From the NCBI GenBank assembly GCA_022836915.1, contig CP094668.1, positions 5,208,001 through 5,272,000 of the forward strand: DNA of 64,000 nucleotides, given 5' to 3'. Below the pieces are notes generated by a model. That model was not told the origin of the DNA. It made no database searches and was given only the letters and a program-made list of their open reading frames with translations. Shown here one piece after another: positions 47,505 through 55,327 of the stretch (position 1 is its first letter; each line of letters begins with the position of its first letter). Source of the DNA: Paenibacillus sp. OVF10. GTDB lineage: Bacteria; Bacillota; Bacilli; Paenibacillales; Paenibacillaceae. Position numbers and translations under genes: made by a program.

Positions 47505-48141
47505 TCAACTCCACTCCTTCCGCATAGGCATGAACGGGACGCAACCGAGTATCTACAAACAGTTCAAACCCCAATCTTCTAGCCTGCTCACAAAATGGTG
47601 CATCTTCACCTGTTGGATGGGAACCATATCGAACCCCTGCTTCGATCACTTCACGCTTAATCAAATATACGGCACCTGTCAGTTCTACCGGGAACAAACC
47701 CGCTTTGAATTCAGGTATATGTTTTCCGCCGATCATGGCATTATGAGCCTTCAACTTTGGATGATTCCGTATAAGCATGGCGCATACATCCTTGTCATTA
47801 TCCATTAACTGCTGCAGGCTATGCTCAGGAACGAGGATATCCGTATCAATCGAGAACAGATAATCACAGTCCGATTTTAGAAACTCATCCAGGAGCATAT
47901 TCCTCAACAACGCCAGGTTGTGATAGGAATATTGTCCACGTATATGACCATATGTTCTCCCCAGATTATGAGTAAGATAAGGAATCTGATGACAATCAAG
48001 GATATGCTCCGTCTGATCTTCACTATCATTCAGGATGTACATATAATGCTTCTGCACTGCTTGTTGCTCAAGTGATTGCAAGTGCCGTTCCATAATCCAA
48101 GCCCGGTTTCGCACAGGGCTACCTATAAATACGTTTTTCAC
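47482..48141 (-). CDS. Glycosyltransferase family 2-like protein
   Basis: 219 residues. The N-terminal nucleotide-binding region (NVFIGSPVRNRAWIMERHLQ), the metal-binding DTD motif (YLFSIDTDILVPEHSL), a TGAVYLIKREV acceptor-site strand and ED near the end (GEDAPFCEQARRLG) are as expected for GT-A enzymes. I chose the GTG at 48141 because GGGAGAGGGG lies just upstream; the frame extends to 48225 without a good ribosome site. First gene of the three-gene unit. Confidence 0.75.
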   Translation of the reverse strand: MKNVFIGSPVRNRAWIMERHLQSLEQQAVQKHYMYILNDSEDQTEHILDCHQIPYLTHNLGRTYGHIRGQYSYHNLALLRNMLLDEFLKSDCDYLFSIDTDILVPEHSLQQLMDNDKDVCAMLIRNHPKLKAHNAMIGGKHIPEFKAGLFPVELTGAVYLIKREVIEAGVRYGSHPTGEDAPFCEQARRLGFELFVDTRLRPVHAYAEGVELIAQLAAS

Positions 48142-48277
48142 AGTCCATCCCCTCTCCCTTTTTACATAGTCTAGACTGTTCCTCAATAACCTTCGCACGT
48201 GGAACAAAAAGGAGTGATTCCTCAAAAGAAGAGAGAACGAAACATTTTTCCTATTCTAGTACAGAAGGAGTTGATGA

Positions 48278-49069
48278 ATATGTATACCAAAGAAACCATT
48301 ATTCACACATCGGAAGAAGGTGACCTGCATGCTGGGGAGTGTAGAATTAATCCACAACTGGTTCCAAATGGCCTCTGATGGAGAAGCCCATGCTTCTGTT
48401 CGATTTGGGGATGCTTCCAACACCATTCTGGCCCACGATACCGTTCTGACTATGGATTTCATCAAGTCTCATTACGGCTGGTTGAACGATCCTACCTATT
48501 GCGGGATAACCTTACCCAATGCAAGTGCGAGAGAAATTATTGTACACTGCCTGCGAAAAGCGGATTACGTCGGACATCTGACCCAGACAGATCACTGGTA
48601 TTTCAAACCGTTATTCGATATGTGCCTTGCATATTACAAAGTTGAACCCAAGGAGACCTTCTATGCTTTTGAGAATAATTACATCGCCCGATTCAAGTTA
48701 TTCTATGAAACTTTCAAGACCATGCCTATTCTGATCTGCGGAGCCAAGGCCGAGCAATATCGAGAAGTTCTGGAGCGGAGATACGGGTGGACAAGCATCG
48801 TGGGAACGGTGGACTGCCCCTCGTGGTCTCATGTGAGCACAGCATCCAAACAAATGGAACATATCTACCAACAGACACCGTGGAAGCTTACTCTGGTGTG
48901 TGCAGGTGCACCCGGTAAGGTACTGGTTATTAAGGCCAAAGAACTGCAGACCGTAGGTGTTGACTTTGGTTCCGGAGCAGATGTTGCCATTCAAGCCGAC
49001 AGCGAAAATCTGAACGCATGGGATTACAACGGATTTCCTGATTATTGGGAAGGCAGACCCAAAAAATGA
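48278..49069 (+). CDS. GT-D fold glycosyltransferase-like protein, possible frameshift at the N-terminus
   Basis: The main frame starts near 48308 (GTG ACC TGC) and carries AHASVRFGDASNTILAHDTV, which resembles the VRFGDGE-type motif of GT-D (DUF1792-like) glycosyltransferases, and a second conserved region (PILICGAKAEQYREVLERRY). An earlier ATG (MYTKETIIHTSEEGD) behind AGAAGGAG at 48278 runs out of frame after a few codons, so a one-base error near 48305-48310 could link them. It is divergent from the minus-strand glycosyltransferases. The TGA stop lies in the terminator hairpin. Confidence 0.6.
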   Translation: MCIPKKPLFTHRKKVTCMLGSVELIHNWFQMASDGEAHASVRFGDASNTILAHDTVLTMDFIKSHYGWLNDPTYCGITLPNASAREIIVHCLRKADYVGHLTQTDHWYFKPLFDMCLAYYKVEPKETFYAFENNYIARFKLFYETFKTMPILICGAKAEQYREVLERRYGWTSIVGTVDCPSWSHVSTASKQMEHIYQQTPWKLTLVCAGAPGKVLVIKAKELQTVGVDFGSGADVAIQADSENLNAWDYNGFPDYWEGRPKK

Positions 49070-49088
49070 CCCTCTCCGGGTCTTTTTT
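49067..49088 (+). terminator. Terminator after the GT-D gene
   Basis: GACCC/GGGTC stem followed by a T-run on the plus strand, overlapping the stop codon. Confidence 0.65.
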
Positions 49089-49252
49089 ACTGGATAAAAC
49101 TGTTATTCTAATCGAATTTTATCTCCTTAGTGGCTGTTGATAATTTAAACTATCTGCCTTATTATTGTTAAGATAACTCCTAATCTAACCTGGTTTAAAC
49201 TTGCATGAAGAGGAGCTCTGCTAAGATATTCAAACCGTTGGAGGGAAATGTA

Positions 49253-49522
49253 ATGGCGTACTCGCAGTCAAAGACCGAAATAGTAGCAACTCATCTAAGA
49301 ACAAGATTTATGGAAGGTAACGTGGAGGGACATGAGATCGTAGTTGCCTTGATCAGTATGGTCAAAGCTGAGAAGATTAATCTAGATGAGGTTGCCCCTA
49401 TTCTCTCAACAGTCTTTTTTGAACAACCGCAAGGTATTCTGTTGGCACTCGAAAAAGCTAGCACTCTGATTGATGATGAATTAATTGATTCCATTATCCA
49501 CGAAGTAAACGAAAAAGCTTAA
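49253..49522 (+). CDS. Small helical protein, unknown function
   Basis: 89 residues. ATG 49253 (MAYSQSKTEIV) follows TGGAGGGAAA. It is helical (EIVVALISMVKAEKINLDEV, then PQGILLALEKASTLIDDELI). It resembles the next small gene (49698) in length and in its leucine-rich, acidic helices, so the two may be diverged paralogues. No membrane segment. It is one of four plus-strand genes in the element. Confidence 0.55.
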   Translation: MAYSQSKTEIVATHLRTRFMEGNVEGHEIVVALISMVKAEKINLDEVAPILSTVFFEQPQGILLALEKASTLIDDELIDSIIHEVNEKA

Positions 49523-49697
49523 TCTTACATACAAGGAGAGAGCTTATCATCAGATTTTAATTTACATCAACCAAATATTCTCTCCACACTTTTAGATTGA
49601 ATAGATTCATCACTGAGAAATTGGACTTTCTCGTTATTTTCCGTCCTCCTCCGCTTATTCTAGTAGTATTACGAAGGAGGGGACACCAATCGAGACA

Positions 49698-49925
49698 GTG
49701 AATAAAGCCATTTTATTTTTAGTAGTTATTGAAACCATGCTTGAAGCGCTCCACCATGCGGAAGTAGATCAGACAGAACTTGTGGATTCGCTTGTTATGT
49801 TGGGCCTTGATCCCATTGAGATGTTGTACGAGACAAATACGATTAGATCTTTCCAAAAGATATGCAGGGCTTTTGCAGAACTCCATCTTACAGATGAGGC
49901 CCTGGACACTTTCTCAAAAGAGTAG
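49698..49925 (+). CDS. Small helical protein, second of a pair
   Basis: 75 residues, beginning MNKAILFLVVIETMLEALHH, then DQTELVDSLVMLGLDPIEML, and ending EALDTFSKE. The GTG at 49698 lies 17 bases from AAGGAGGGG, farther than usual, so the true start may be a rare codon upstream. It is helical and acidic. A strong terminator follows at once. Function unknown; perhaps an immunity or regulatory protein, but there is no direct evidence. Confidence 0.5.
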   Translation: MNKAILFLVVIETMLEALHHAEVDQTELVDSLVMLGLDPIEMLYETNTIRSFQKICRAFAELHLTDEALDTFSKE

Positions 49926-49927
49926 TT

Positions 49928-49975
49928 AAAAAAGCAGAACCCCACATCACATTCGACGTGGGGTTCTGCTTTTTT
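49928..49975. terminator. Strong bidirectional terminator
   Basis: AAAAAAGCAGAACCCCAC paired with GTGGGGTTCTGCTTTTTT. A perfect stem with A-rich and T-rich flanks works on both strands. Confidence 0.9.
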
Positions 49976-50112
49976 ATATTTAAGAAGTTTGAACCCGTTT
50001 TGAACCGGATCAGCTTAACCTTCCCCATCCTGCCTCGTATAGGTCATCTAGGGACCATGGACATCTCCATCGCCCCTGTTGACTCTGACTTAATAAACGA
50101 AAGGATGGTTGT

Positions 50113-50300
50113 ATGAGCTCACCCACAACACCCCATGTGATCGAAAAAATCAACTCGCGGTTATTGGAGTCATCGATGAATCCTCGATTCAGACCCAATA
50201 TGAACTTGAGTATCCTGATCATATCGTGATTATACAACATTTTTATTTTTTGAAAGATCCGGCACACTTTAACTCCTGGTTAACCAGCAGGCATCCTTAG
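50113..50300 (+). CDS. Small hypothetical protein, possibly one frameshift
   Basis: A start MSSPTTPHVIEK (behind AAAGGATGG) and a second-frame continuation QLAVIGVIDESSIQTQYELE, PDHIVIIQHFYFLKDPAHFN join across a run of six A's. The restored product has about 60 residues. The frame from 50109 alone also encodes the C-terminal part. The coding potential is modest. It lies between the strong terminator and the amidase gene, in the opposite direction. Confidence 0.35.
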
Positions 50301-50329
50301 CTCCTAATCAATATGCACTGCTCTCGCGG

Positions 50330-51097
50330 TTAGGACTTTTTACGTCTGCGCTCATCAATTAAAACCTTCAGTAACAACAATTCTCCATAGGTTAACTTCT
50401 TCTTGCGTACCTTCTCTACCCATGCCCAATCTTCAATCACCTTGTCGTTGTAGGCATCTCCAATGAACTGATCAAGTTCATTCCAAGCCCATTGTGCATA
50501 ATCCAGAACCGTATTCATATCATCATCCTCCGTGACTGCTACTTCTTGTAGTGGGTTTAATTTTATATGTACTGCTTGCTTAAATCTTTCATATTCACCT
50601 GGTTGTTTAATCCATGGCAGTGGGCATTCCTTCCATCCAACCACTTCTTTGTGTGTGAAGAAGACGGGTGGAAAGCCCCGTTCCCTGATTAGGTATACCG
50701 CGAGGTCTACAACGTTATTGAATGTATCTTCATGGATACTGCCATCCTTTTCAATGCACATCTCAATGCCCACTGTACTATTGTTCGGATATGTCCCAAG
50801 TTCGGCTAGAGCTTCCTTCGTGTATGTTGCACTCCCGCAGTGATAGGCTAGTTCATCATCCGGGAGACTGTTATATATCGAATTTCGATCTACCGAGTAA
50901 TGTGCACTTGCATAACGACCTTTCACTGCTTTATTGGAATCTTGCTGTGCCAGACTTGCAAAGTACTTGCTAATGTTCTTGGCGGGCGCCCCAGGAGAAG
51001 CCGTATAATGCATCACAATCCCACGTTTTGCTTTTAATTTCAGTCCAGCTCGGCTGTATTTATTCACAGGTATGTAATCCTTGATGATCTGTAACAT
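50330..51097 (-). CDS. N-acetylmuramoyl-L-alanine amidase (amidase_2 type), lysis enzyme
   Basis: 255 residues. The N-terminal amidase_2 domain shows GIVMHYTASPGAPAKNISKY with a zinc histidine, SAHYSVDRNSIYNSLPDDEL, AYHCGS, VGIEMCIEKDG, and the THKEVVGWKECPLPW end with the second histidine. The C-terminal 70 residues are an unclassified helical region (DYAQWAWNELDQFIGDAYND). The ATG overlaps the holin stop (TAATG), so the two are coupled. It resembles XlyA/CwlA-type prophage endolysins. It is the lysis enzyme of the element. Confidence 0.85.
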   Translation of the reverse strand: MLQIIKDYIPVNKYSRAGLKLKAKRGIVMHYTASPGAPAKNISKYFASLAQQDSNKAVKGRYASAHYSVDRNSIYNSLPDDELAYHCGSATYTKEALAELGTYPNNSTVGIEMCIEKDGSIHEDTFNNVVDLAVYLIRERGFPPVFFTHKEVVGWKECPLPWIKQPGEYERFKQAVHIKLNPLQEVAVTEDDDMNTVLDYAQWAWNELDQFIGDAYNDKVIEDWAWVEKVRKKKLTYGELLLLKVLIDERRRKKS

Positions 51098-51519
51098 TAC
51101 ATCTTCCCCTCGTCTTCAACTTGATCTTCATTGCCTCGAAGCTTAAAGAGAGCTGAAGTGATAAACTTCGGTACAGGCAGGCCCAGTTTCCCCAGGTTCT
51201 CCAATATACTGATTCCTTCCGTACCGATAATGAACATTAACATTGCATCTCTCATAAAATCATTGGAATTGCCTGCAACCATATCCAGTTGATGTGCAAT
51301 AATGACAAAAACAAATGTCAATGACTTACGAGCAAGCCCCCACCATCCAACCCTGCTGGATAACTCCTTCCTATACCATGCAGACAGCACCCCTGTGATG
51401 TAATCCAACCCCACAAAGATGGTCACTGCAATAAACAGGTGATCAATTCCTCCTACCAAATACACGACTGCAGATAGTAGCCAGCCAAACAAAACCATAA
51501 AAACGGTGTCTCTGTGCAT
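51097..51519 (-). CDS. Phage-type holin (toxin-secretion/lysis holin family)
   Basis: 140 residues with three hydrophobic helices: VFMVLFGWLLSAVVYLVGGI, LFIAVTIFVGLDYITGVLSA and KSLTFVFVIIAHQLDMVAG, and a conserved WYRKELSSRVGWWGLARKS linker typical of this holin family. It ends in a charged tail. It starts ATG 51519 behind GAAGGGGAAC. With the amidase it forms a standard lysis pair, expected to release particles from the cell. It is the first gene of the element at the right edge. Confidence 0.88.
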   Translation of the reverse strand: MHRDTVFMVLFGWLLSAVVYLVGGIDHLFIAVTIFVGLDYITGVLSAWYRKELSSRVGWWGLARKSLTFVFVIIAHQLDMVAGNSNDFMRDAMLMFIIGTEGISILENLGKLGLPVPKFITSALFKLRGNEDQVEDEGKM

Positions 51520-51628
51520 TAACGTTCCCCTTCAATAACCTATTTCATGTCTAGGTTAGGCGGATCACAGACATAAGTCTCATGGAATACAAAAACCTCC
51601 GAAAAAACATTCACCATCCGCTATACAA

Positions 51629-51664
51629 ACAGCAAAATCCCTCACCGCTTGGATGCGGGAGGGA
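51629..51664 (-). terminator. ytfJ terminator, right copy of the element-flanking repeat
   Basis: On the minus strand CCCTCCCGC/GCGGTGAGGG with loop ATCCAA and a T-run. It lies just after the ytfJ stop. It is nearly identical to 6657-6692 at the other edge of the inserted block. Confidence 0.85.
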
Positions 51665-51679
51665 TCATGACGAAATGAT

Positions 51680-52162
51680 TCAGCTATACGTTGATGGATC
51701 TGGTGTAACCGGTACACCTGTAGTATTCGTTGGTGTTGTATTCCGTTGGAACATGCCTTGAATTCGGTCCAGAACATAAGGGGTGGAGTCAATGAGTTTC
51801 TCAAACAGATGTGTGGAGTTATCAAGTGGTACAATGTGTACCCCCTGTTTACCTACCACCAGGAACGCAATAGGACGTATGGATACACCGCCGCCACTAC
51901 CGCCACCAAACGGAGAAGCAACTTTAGCTGAACTCGCATGTTCTGCAGAGGTACCCGTAGCACCACTTTTGCCACTACTTTCTCCATTAACGTGAAAATC
52001 ACTACCACCGGCAGCAAATCCGAATCCCACCTTACTGATTGGCAGAATCACGGTACCATCTGGTGTCTCAACTGCATCGCCAACAATTGTATTGACATCC
52101 ACCATGGCCTTGATATTCTCCATAGCAGTTTCCATTAAGCCTTGAATTGGATGATCTGACAT
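51680..52162 (-). CDS. ytfJ: Sporulation protein YtfJ (GerW)
   Basis: 160 residues. The family pattern is visible: HPIQGLMETAMENIKAMVDV, then GTVILPISKVGFGFAAGGSD, a Gly/Ser-rich loop, and GVSIRPIAFLVVGKQGVHIV. GerW is needed for normal germination of spores in B. subtilis. Directly upstream lies ytfI, the usual pair. Intact. It borders the inserted block. Confidence 0.9.
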   Translation of the reverse strand: MSDHPIQGLMETAMENIKAMVDVNTIVGDAVETPDGTVILPISKVGFGFAAGGSDFHVNGESSGKSGATGTSAEHASSAKVASPFGGGSGGGVSIRPIAFLVVGKQGVHIVPLDNSTHLFEKLIDSTPYVLDRIQGMFQRNTTPTNTTGVPVTPDPSTYS

Positions 52163-52309
52163 TTAAATTCCCTCCAGTTTCAATGTAAGCTAGGTTTGAT
52201 CTAACCATATCATCCCCAAACTTGAAGGGACTTATGTAATAAGCATTTTAAATACACTCACCAAACCCCAACCTTACATTCCCAAAAACAGACCGACTAT
52301 GATGGGTTT

Positions 52310-53041
52310 TTATACTGTTGTCCCACTAAGCTTATTCTTTTGTTTCTTCTTATGCCTGCGGCGCTGTTCCTGAAGAAGCTTGAACCACATCCGCCATCCG
52401 CCTTCGACTTGAAGCACACGGGTGAGTAGTGTAACTCCAGCGATCAGAACGGCTGTAATCCGAATTTTCGCTCTGAAATCGAGCTCCGTTCTAAATTCCA
52501 TTTCATCGGACCATACCGGCATAACCTGAAGCATGGGTGTTTCATCAAAGCGGATCTGATAGGTGAGAAAACCAATAATAATGGACTTGATGCTCCACAC
52601 CCAGCCCGTCAGCACCGCTGTATATGCTGCATCACCAACGCCGATGTGGGTAGCCCAGGACAGTTGGGTCATATGTACGCGCGTGAGTGTTTGCTTAAGC
52701 CACAGCTTGAGCGCGTCCGTTGCCCTAAGCATAATTTTCACATCTTTAGTCCACTTCTTGACTTTGCGTTTGTTGACCCGCTCACTTCCCTGGGCCTCGC
52801 CTCTCGAATGATTCATGGATTGTTCGGTCTTGACCAGAAAACCTTCCTTCATATTGCGGAAAACAATACTCGGGATCTCATAGTTAATCCGCACAATTCC
52901 ATAGAGAAAACGAACATTAATATTGGCGTAATCATCACTTTTATGTTTACTGAATGTAAAATGTACATGAACATTTGAGATGAGGACTGCGGCAATCAGC
53001 AATGCGAACAACAAACCGATTCCTCCAAGCCAAATCCACAC
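52310..53041 (-). CDS. ytfI: DUF2953 membrane protein YtfI
   Basis: 243 residues. An N-terminal membrane segment (WLGGIGLLFALLIAAVLISN), a strand region (YANINVRFLYGIVRINYEIP) and a second hydrophobic segment (ITAVLIAGVTLLTRVLQVEG) follow the DUF2953 layout. It ends in a lysine- and arginine-rich tail. GTG 53041 follows TTGGAGGT. YtfI and YtfJ are adjacent in Bacillales. A CATACTAGA-like -10 lies upstream, compatible with a forespore sigma. Confidence 0.8.
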   Translation of the reverse strand: MWIWLGGIGLLFALLIAAVLISNVHVHFTFSKHKSDDYANINVRFLYGIVRINYEIPSIVFRNMKEGFLVKTEQSMNHSRGEAQGSERVNKRKVKKWTKDVKIMLRATDALKLWLKQTLTRVHMTQLSWATHIGVGDAAYTAVLTGWVWSIKSIIIGFLTYQIRFDETPMLQVMPVWSDEMEFRTELDFRAKIRITAVLIAGVTLLTRVLQVEGGWRMWFKLLQEQRRRHKKKQKNKLSGTTV

Positions 53042-53181
53042 AGGCCTTACCTCCAAGCCCTCAATTCTTTTCTCGTCTAGTATGACACTCTGAATAGGAA
53101 AAAATTCACGTCTGACCTAAAAATCCCATTAGATATTTGTTTGGAAACTGTTCTATTCACCATTTTTCTAAAACAATGCAC

Positions 53182-53212
53182 AAAAAAACCGACTCCACTG
53201 ATGGGTGTCGGT
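53182..53212 (-). terminator. Terminator after scpB
   Basis: AACCGAC/GTCGGTT stem with a run of T's on the minus strand. Confidence 0.85.
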
Positions 53213-53229
53213 TAGTATGAGCTTGCAAA

Positions 53230-54654
53230 TTAGAGTGAAGAATCCGTATTATCGTCTTCGTTGTCAAATTGACTCGCATCATCCGTCGGATCAACACTTT
53301 CCGGTTCCAGTTGTTGCAAATCCAATTTGTTGAATAACAGTTGTGTCTCTTCCTCCAGGTTTTCCGAATCTTCGAACAAGCCTGGTTCCGGAAGGTCTTT
53401 AATTGAAGCCAGTCCGAAATAATCCAGAAATGACTTGGTCGTTCCGTACAGAATTGGTCGTCCGATCGCCTCGGCTCGTCCCACTTCAATAATCAAATCC
53501 TTACTCACAAGCGTATGAATGGCCCGCTCCGATTTTACACCGCGGATTTCCTCAATCTCTACCCGTGTAATCGGCTGACGATACGCCACAATGGCCAGCG
53601 TCTCCAGAGCCGCCTGGGATAAGGACGTGCGTGCGGGAGAGTATGCCAGTTTCTCGAAATATACAGCGTGGTCAGGCAAGGTTCCCAACTGAACTACACC
53701 AGCGATCTTGAGAATCTGTACACCTCGTCCCTGCTGTGAGAATTCATGAATCATCTCCTCAATCGCGTCCGTTACAAGTTCCACTCGCTGGTCGACGATC
53801 TCGGCGATTTGTTTGATACTCAGACCTTCTTCTCCGGACAAAAACAGCAGGCCTTCAATAATCGATTTCAATTTCGGAAAATCCATGATTCTTTGTTTCC
53901 CTCTCCACTCCATAACGATATCCTCAAACATCCGTTCCTGATAACAGACAATCTGCTTCATCTTCATCAGTTCCAGCACCGCCAGAAAAGTGACAACAAT
54001 CTCATGGCGATAGATATGCTCGTCCATCAACTTGGAGAATAACAGTCTGCCTCCCGGCCCCATACTTTCCAAAGCGCCGATGACATCCCGTATCCGGTCC
54101 TTAACCGAAATCTCATCCCGTTTGATTCGGGTTACAGTTGTGCGCTTCTCAGCCTTACGTAGCGCCTTCTGAAAGGCTGCAATCAGGTCAGAGGTGTGTA
54201 AACCCTCAACCGGGTTCGATTGGGCTTCTACGGGCATATAGGGGCGCAGATCCTCGGGCTCTTTGGAAAATATAAGGCTACGTTCCCACTCCCGTTCATG
54301 AAGATGACGCGCAATTCCCTTGTACTTGCGATATTCTATCAGACGTGCAATCAGCTCTGCACGTGGATCATAATCTTCTTCTTCCATAAAATCATAATCC
54401 TCGAAGTCCTCAATGACCGGTGGTTTGGGCAATAAAAGTTTGCTCTTGATCGACAGCAATGTTGCTGCCATGACCAGAAATTCACTCGTAATATCCAGTT
54501 CCAGTTCCTGCATCGAATGCAGATACGCCATGTATTGATCGGTAATATCGCTGATGGGAATATCCTGGATATGAATTTCAGCCTTATCAATCAGATGAAG
54601 CAGCAGATCCAAAGGCCCTTCAAAAGTCTCCAGTTTGTATGTAACTACCGTCAC
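53230..54654 (-). CDS. scpA/scpB: Segregation and condensation proteins ScpA and ScpB in one frame
   Basis: 474 residues. The first half is ScpA: YKLETFEGPLDLLLHLIDKA, then SEFLVMAATLLSIKSKLLLP, and the C-terminal MKMKQIVCYQERMFEDIV. The second half from MDFPKLKSIIEGLLFLSGEE is ScpB, with QAALETLAIVAYRQPITRVE and LIEVGRAEAIGRPILYGTT. These proteins bind the SMC condensin. In relatives they are separate, often overlapping genes, so the single frame is either a real fusion or an indel that removed the ScpA stop. A GGAGAGGG just before ATG GAT TTT CCG could serve scpB. GTG 54654 follows GGGAGG. Confidence 0.82.
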   Translation of the reverse strand: MTVVTYKLETFEGPLDLLLHLIDKAEIHIQDIPISDITDQYMAYLHSMQELELDITSEFLVMAATLLSIKSKLLLPKPPVIEDFEDYDFMEEEDYDPRAELIARLIEYRKYKGIARHLHEREWERSLIFSKEPEDLRPYMPVEAQSNPVEGLHTSDLIAAFQKALRKAEKRTTVTRIKRDEISVKDRIRDVIGALESMGPGGRLLFSKLMDEHIYRHEIVVTFLAVLELMKMKQIVCYQERMFEDIVMEWRGKQRIMDFPKLKSIIEGLLFLSGEEGLSIKQIAEIVDQRVELVTDAIEEMIHEFSQQGRGVQILKIAGVVQLGTLPDHAVYFEKLAYSPARTSLSQAALETLAIVAYRQPITRVEIEEIRGVKSERAIHTLVSKDLIIEVGRAEAIGRPILYGTTKSFLDYFGLASIKDLPEPGLFEDSENLEEETQLLFNKLDLQQLEPESVDPTDDASQFDNEDDNTDSSL

Positions 54655-54674
54655 TAGACGAATCCTCCCGCCAG

Positions 54675-54739
54675 AAAAATACAAAACCCTGCTAAGCCGT
54701 CCGAATCCGGTTTCCCGTGTTCGTCTGCGCAAAGCAGGG
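54675..54739 (-). terminator. Terminator after ribH
   Basis: CCCTGCT/AGCAGGG stem enclosing a second arm, followed by TTTTG and T-rich sequence on the minus strand. Confidence 0.65.
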
Positions 54740-54758
54740 CACTACTATTAAATAAGCA

Positions 54759-55226
54759 CTATTTTAGCTGTTTCGTCAAGTTTGCCATCTCAATTGCCGC
54801 CGTAGCTGCATCCCAACCTTTGTTACCCGCTTTGGTTCCGGCACGTTCAATCGCTTGTTCAATATTTTCTGTCGTAACCAATCCAAAGATTGTAGGCACG
54901 CCAGTTTTCAGATTAATTGCTGCTACCCCTTTAGCCATCTCGTTGCACACATAATCGTAATGCGTAGTGGATCCACGAATGACAGTTCCCAAGGTAATCA
55001 CCGCATCATACTTGCCGCTCTCCGCCATTTTCTGCGCAATCAGAGGGATTTCGAACGCACCTGGAACCCAGGCTACATCCACTTCATCATCCTGCACGCC
55101 GTGACGTTTGAATGCATCAAGCGCTGCGCTAAGCAATTTACTGGTGATAAATTCGTTGAAACGTCCAACAACAACTCCATATCTGGATCCTTCTGATACT
55201 AAATGTCCTTCAAAAAATTGTGGCAT
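54759..55226 (-). CDS. ribH: 6,7-dimethyl-8-ribityllumazine synthase RibH
   Basis: 155 residues. It joins ArP and dihydroxybutanone phosphate to lumazine, the penultimate step of riboflavin synthesis. The family signature VVGRFNEFITSKLL, the VAWVPGAFEIPL strand and GTVIRGSTTHYDYVCNE with the catalytic histidine are clear. Last gene of the rib operon. Intact. Confidence 0.95.
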   Translation of the reverse strand: MPQFFEGHLVSEGSRYGVVVGRFNEFITSKLLSAALDAFKRHGVQDDEVDVAWVPGAFEIPLIAQKMAESGKYDAVITLGTVIRGSTTHYDYVCNEMAKGVAAINLKTGVPTIFGLVTTENIEQAIERAGTKAGNKGWDAATAAIEMANLTKQLK

Positions 55227-55327
55227 TCAAGTCATCTCCCTAACGGTATAATGTAATGTAAGTAACGGAAATCCTAATTAATCTCTTCCATAAATTACAT
55301 GGTGAACGTTATTCATATAAAATATAT

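Noticed and set aside
6657..51664. Classical intact prophage
   Set aside because: No terminase, portal, capsid, integrase, repressor or replication gene is visible in 45 kb.
51680..51700. GCTATACG in the ytfJ end
   Set aside because: Inside the ytfJ coding region and without a -35-like half.
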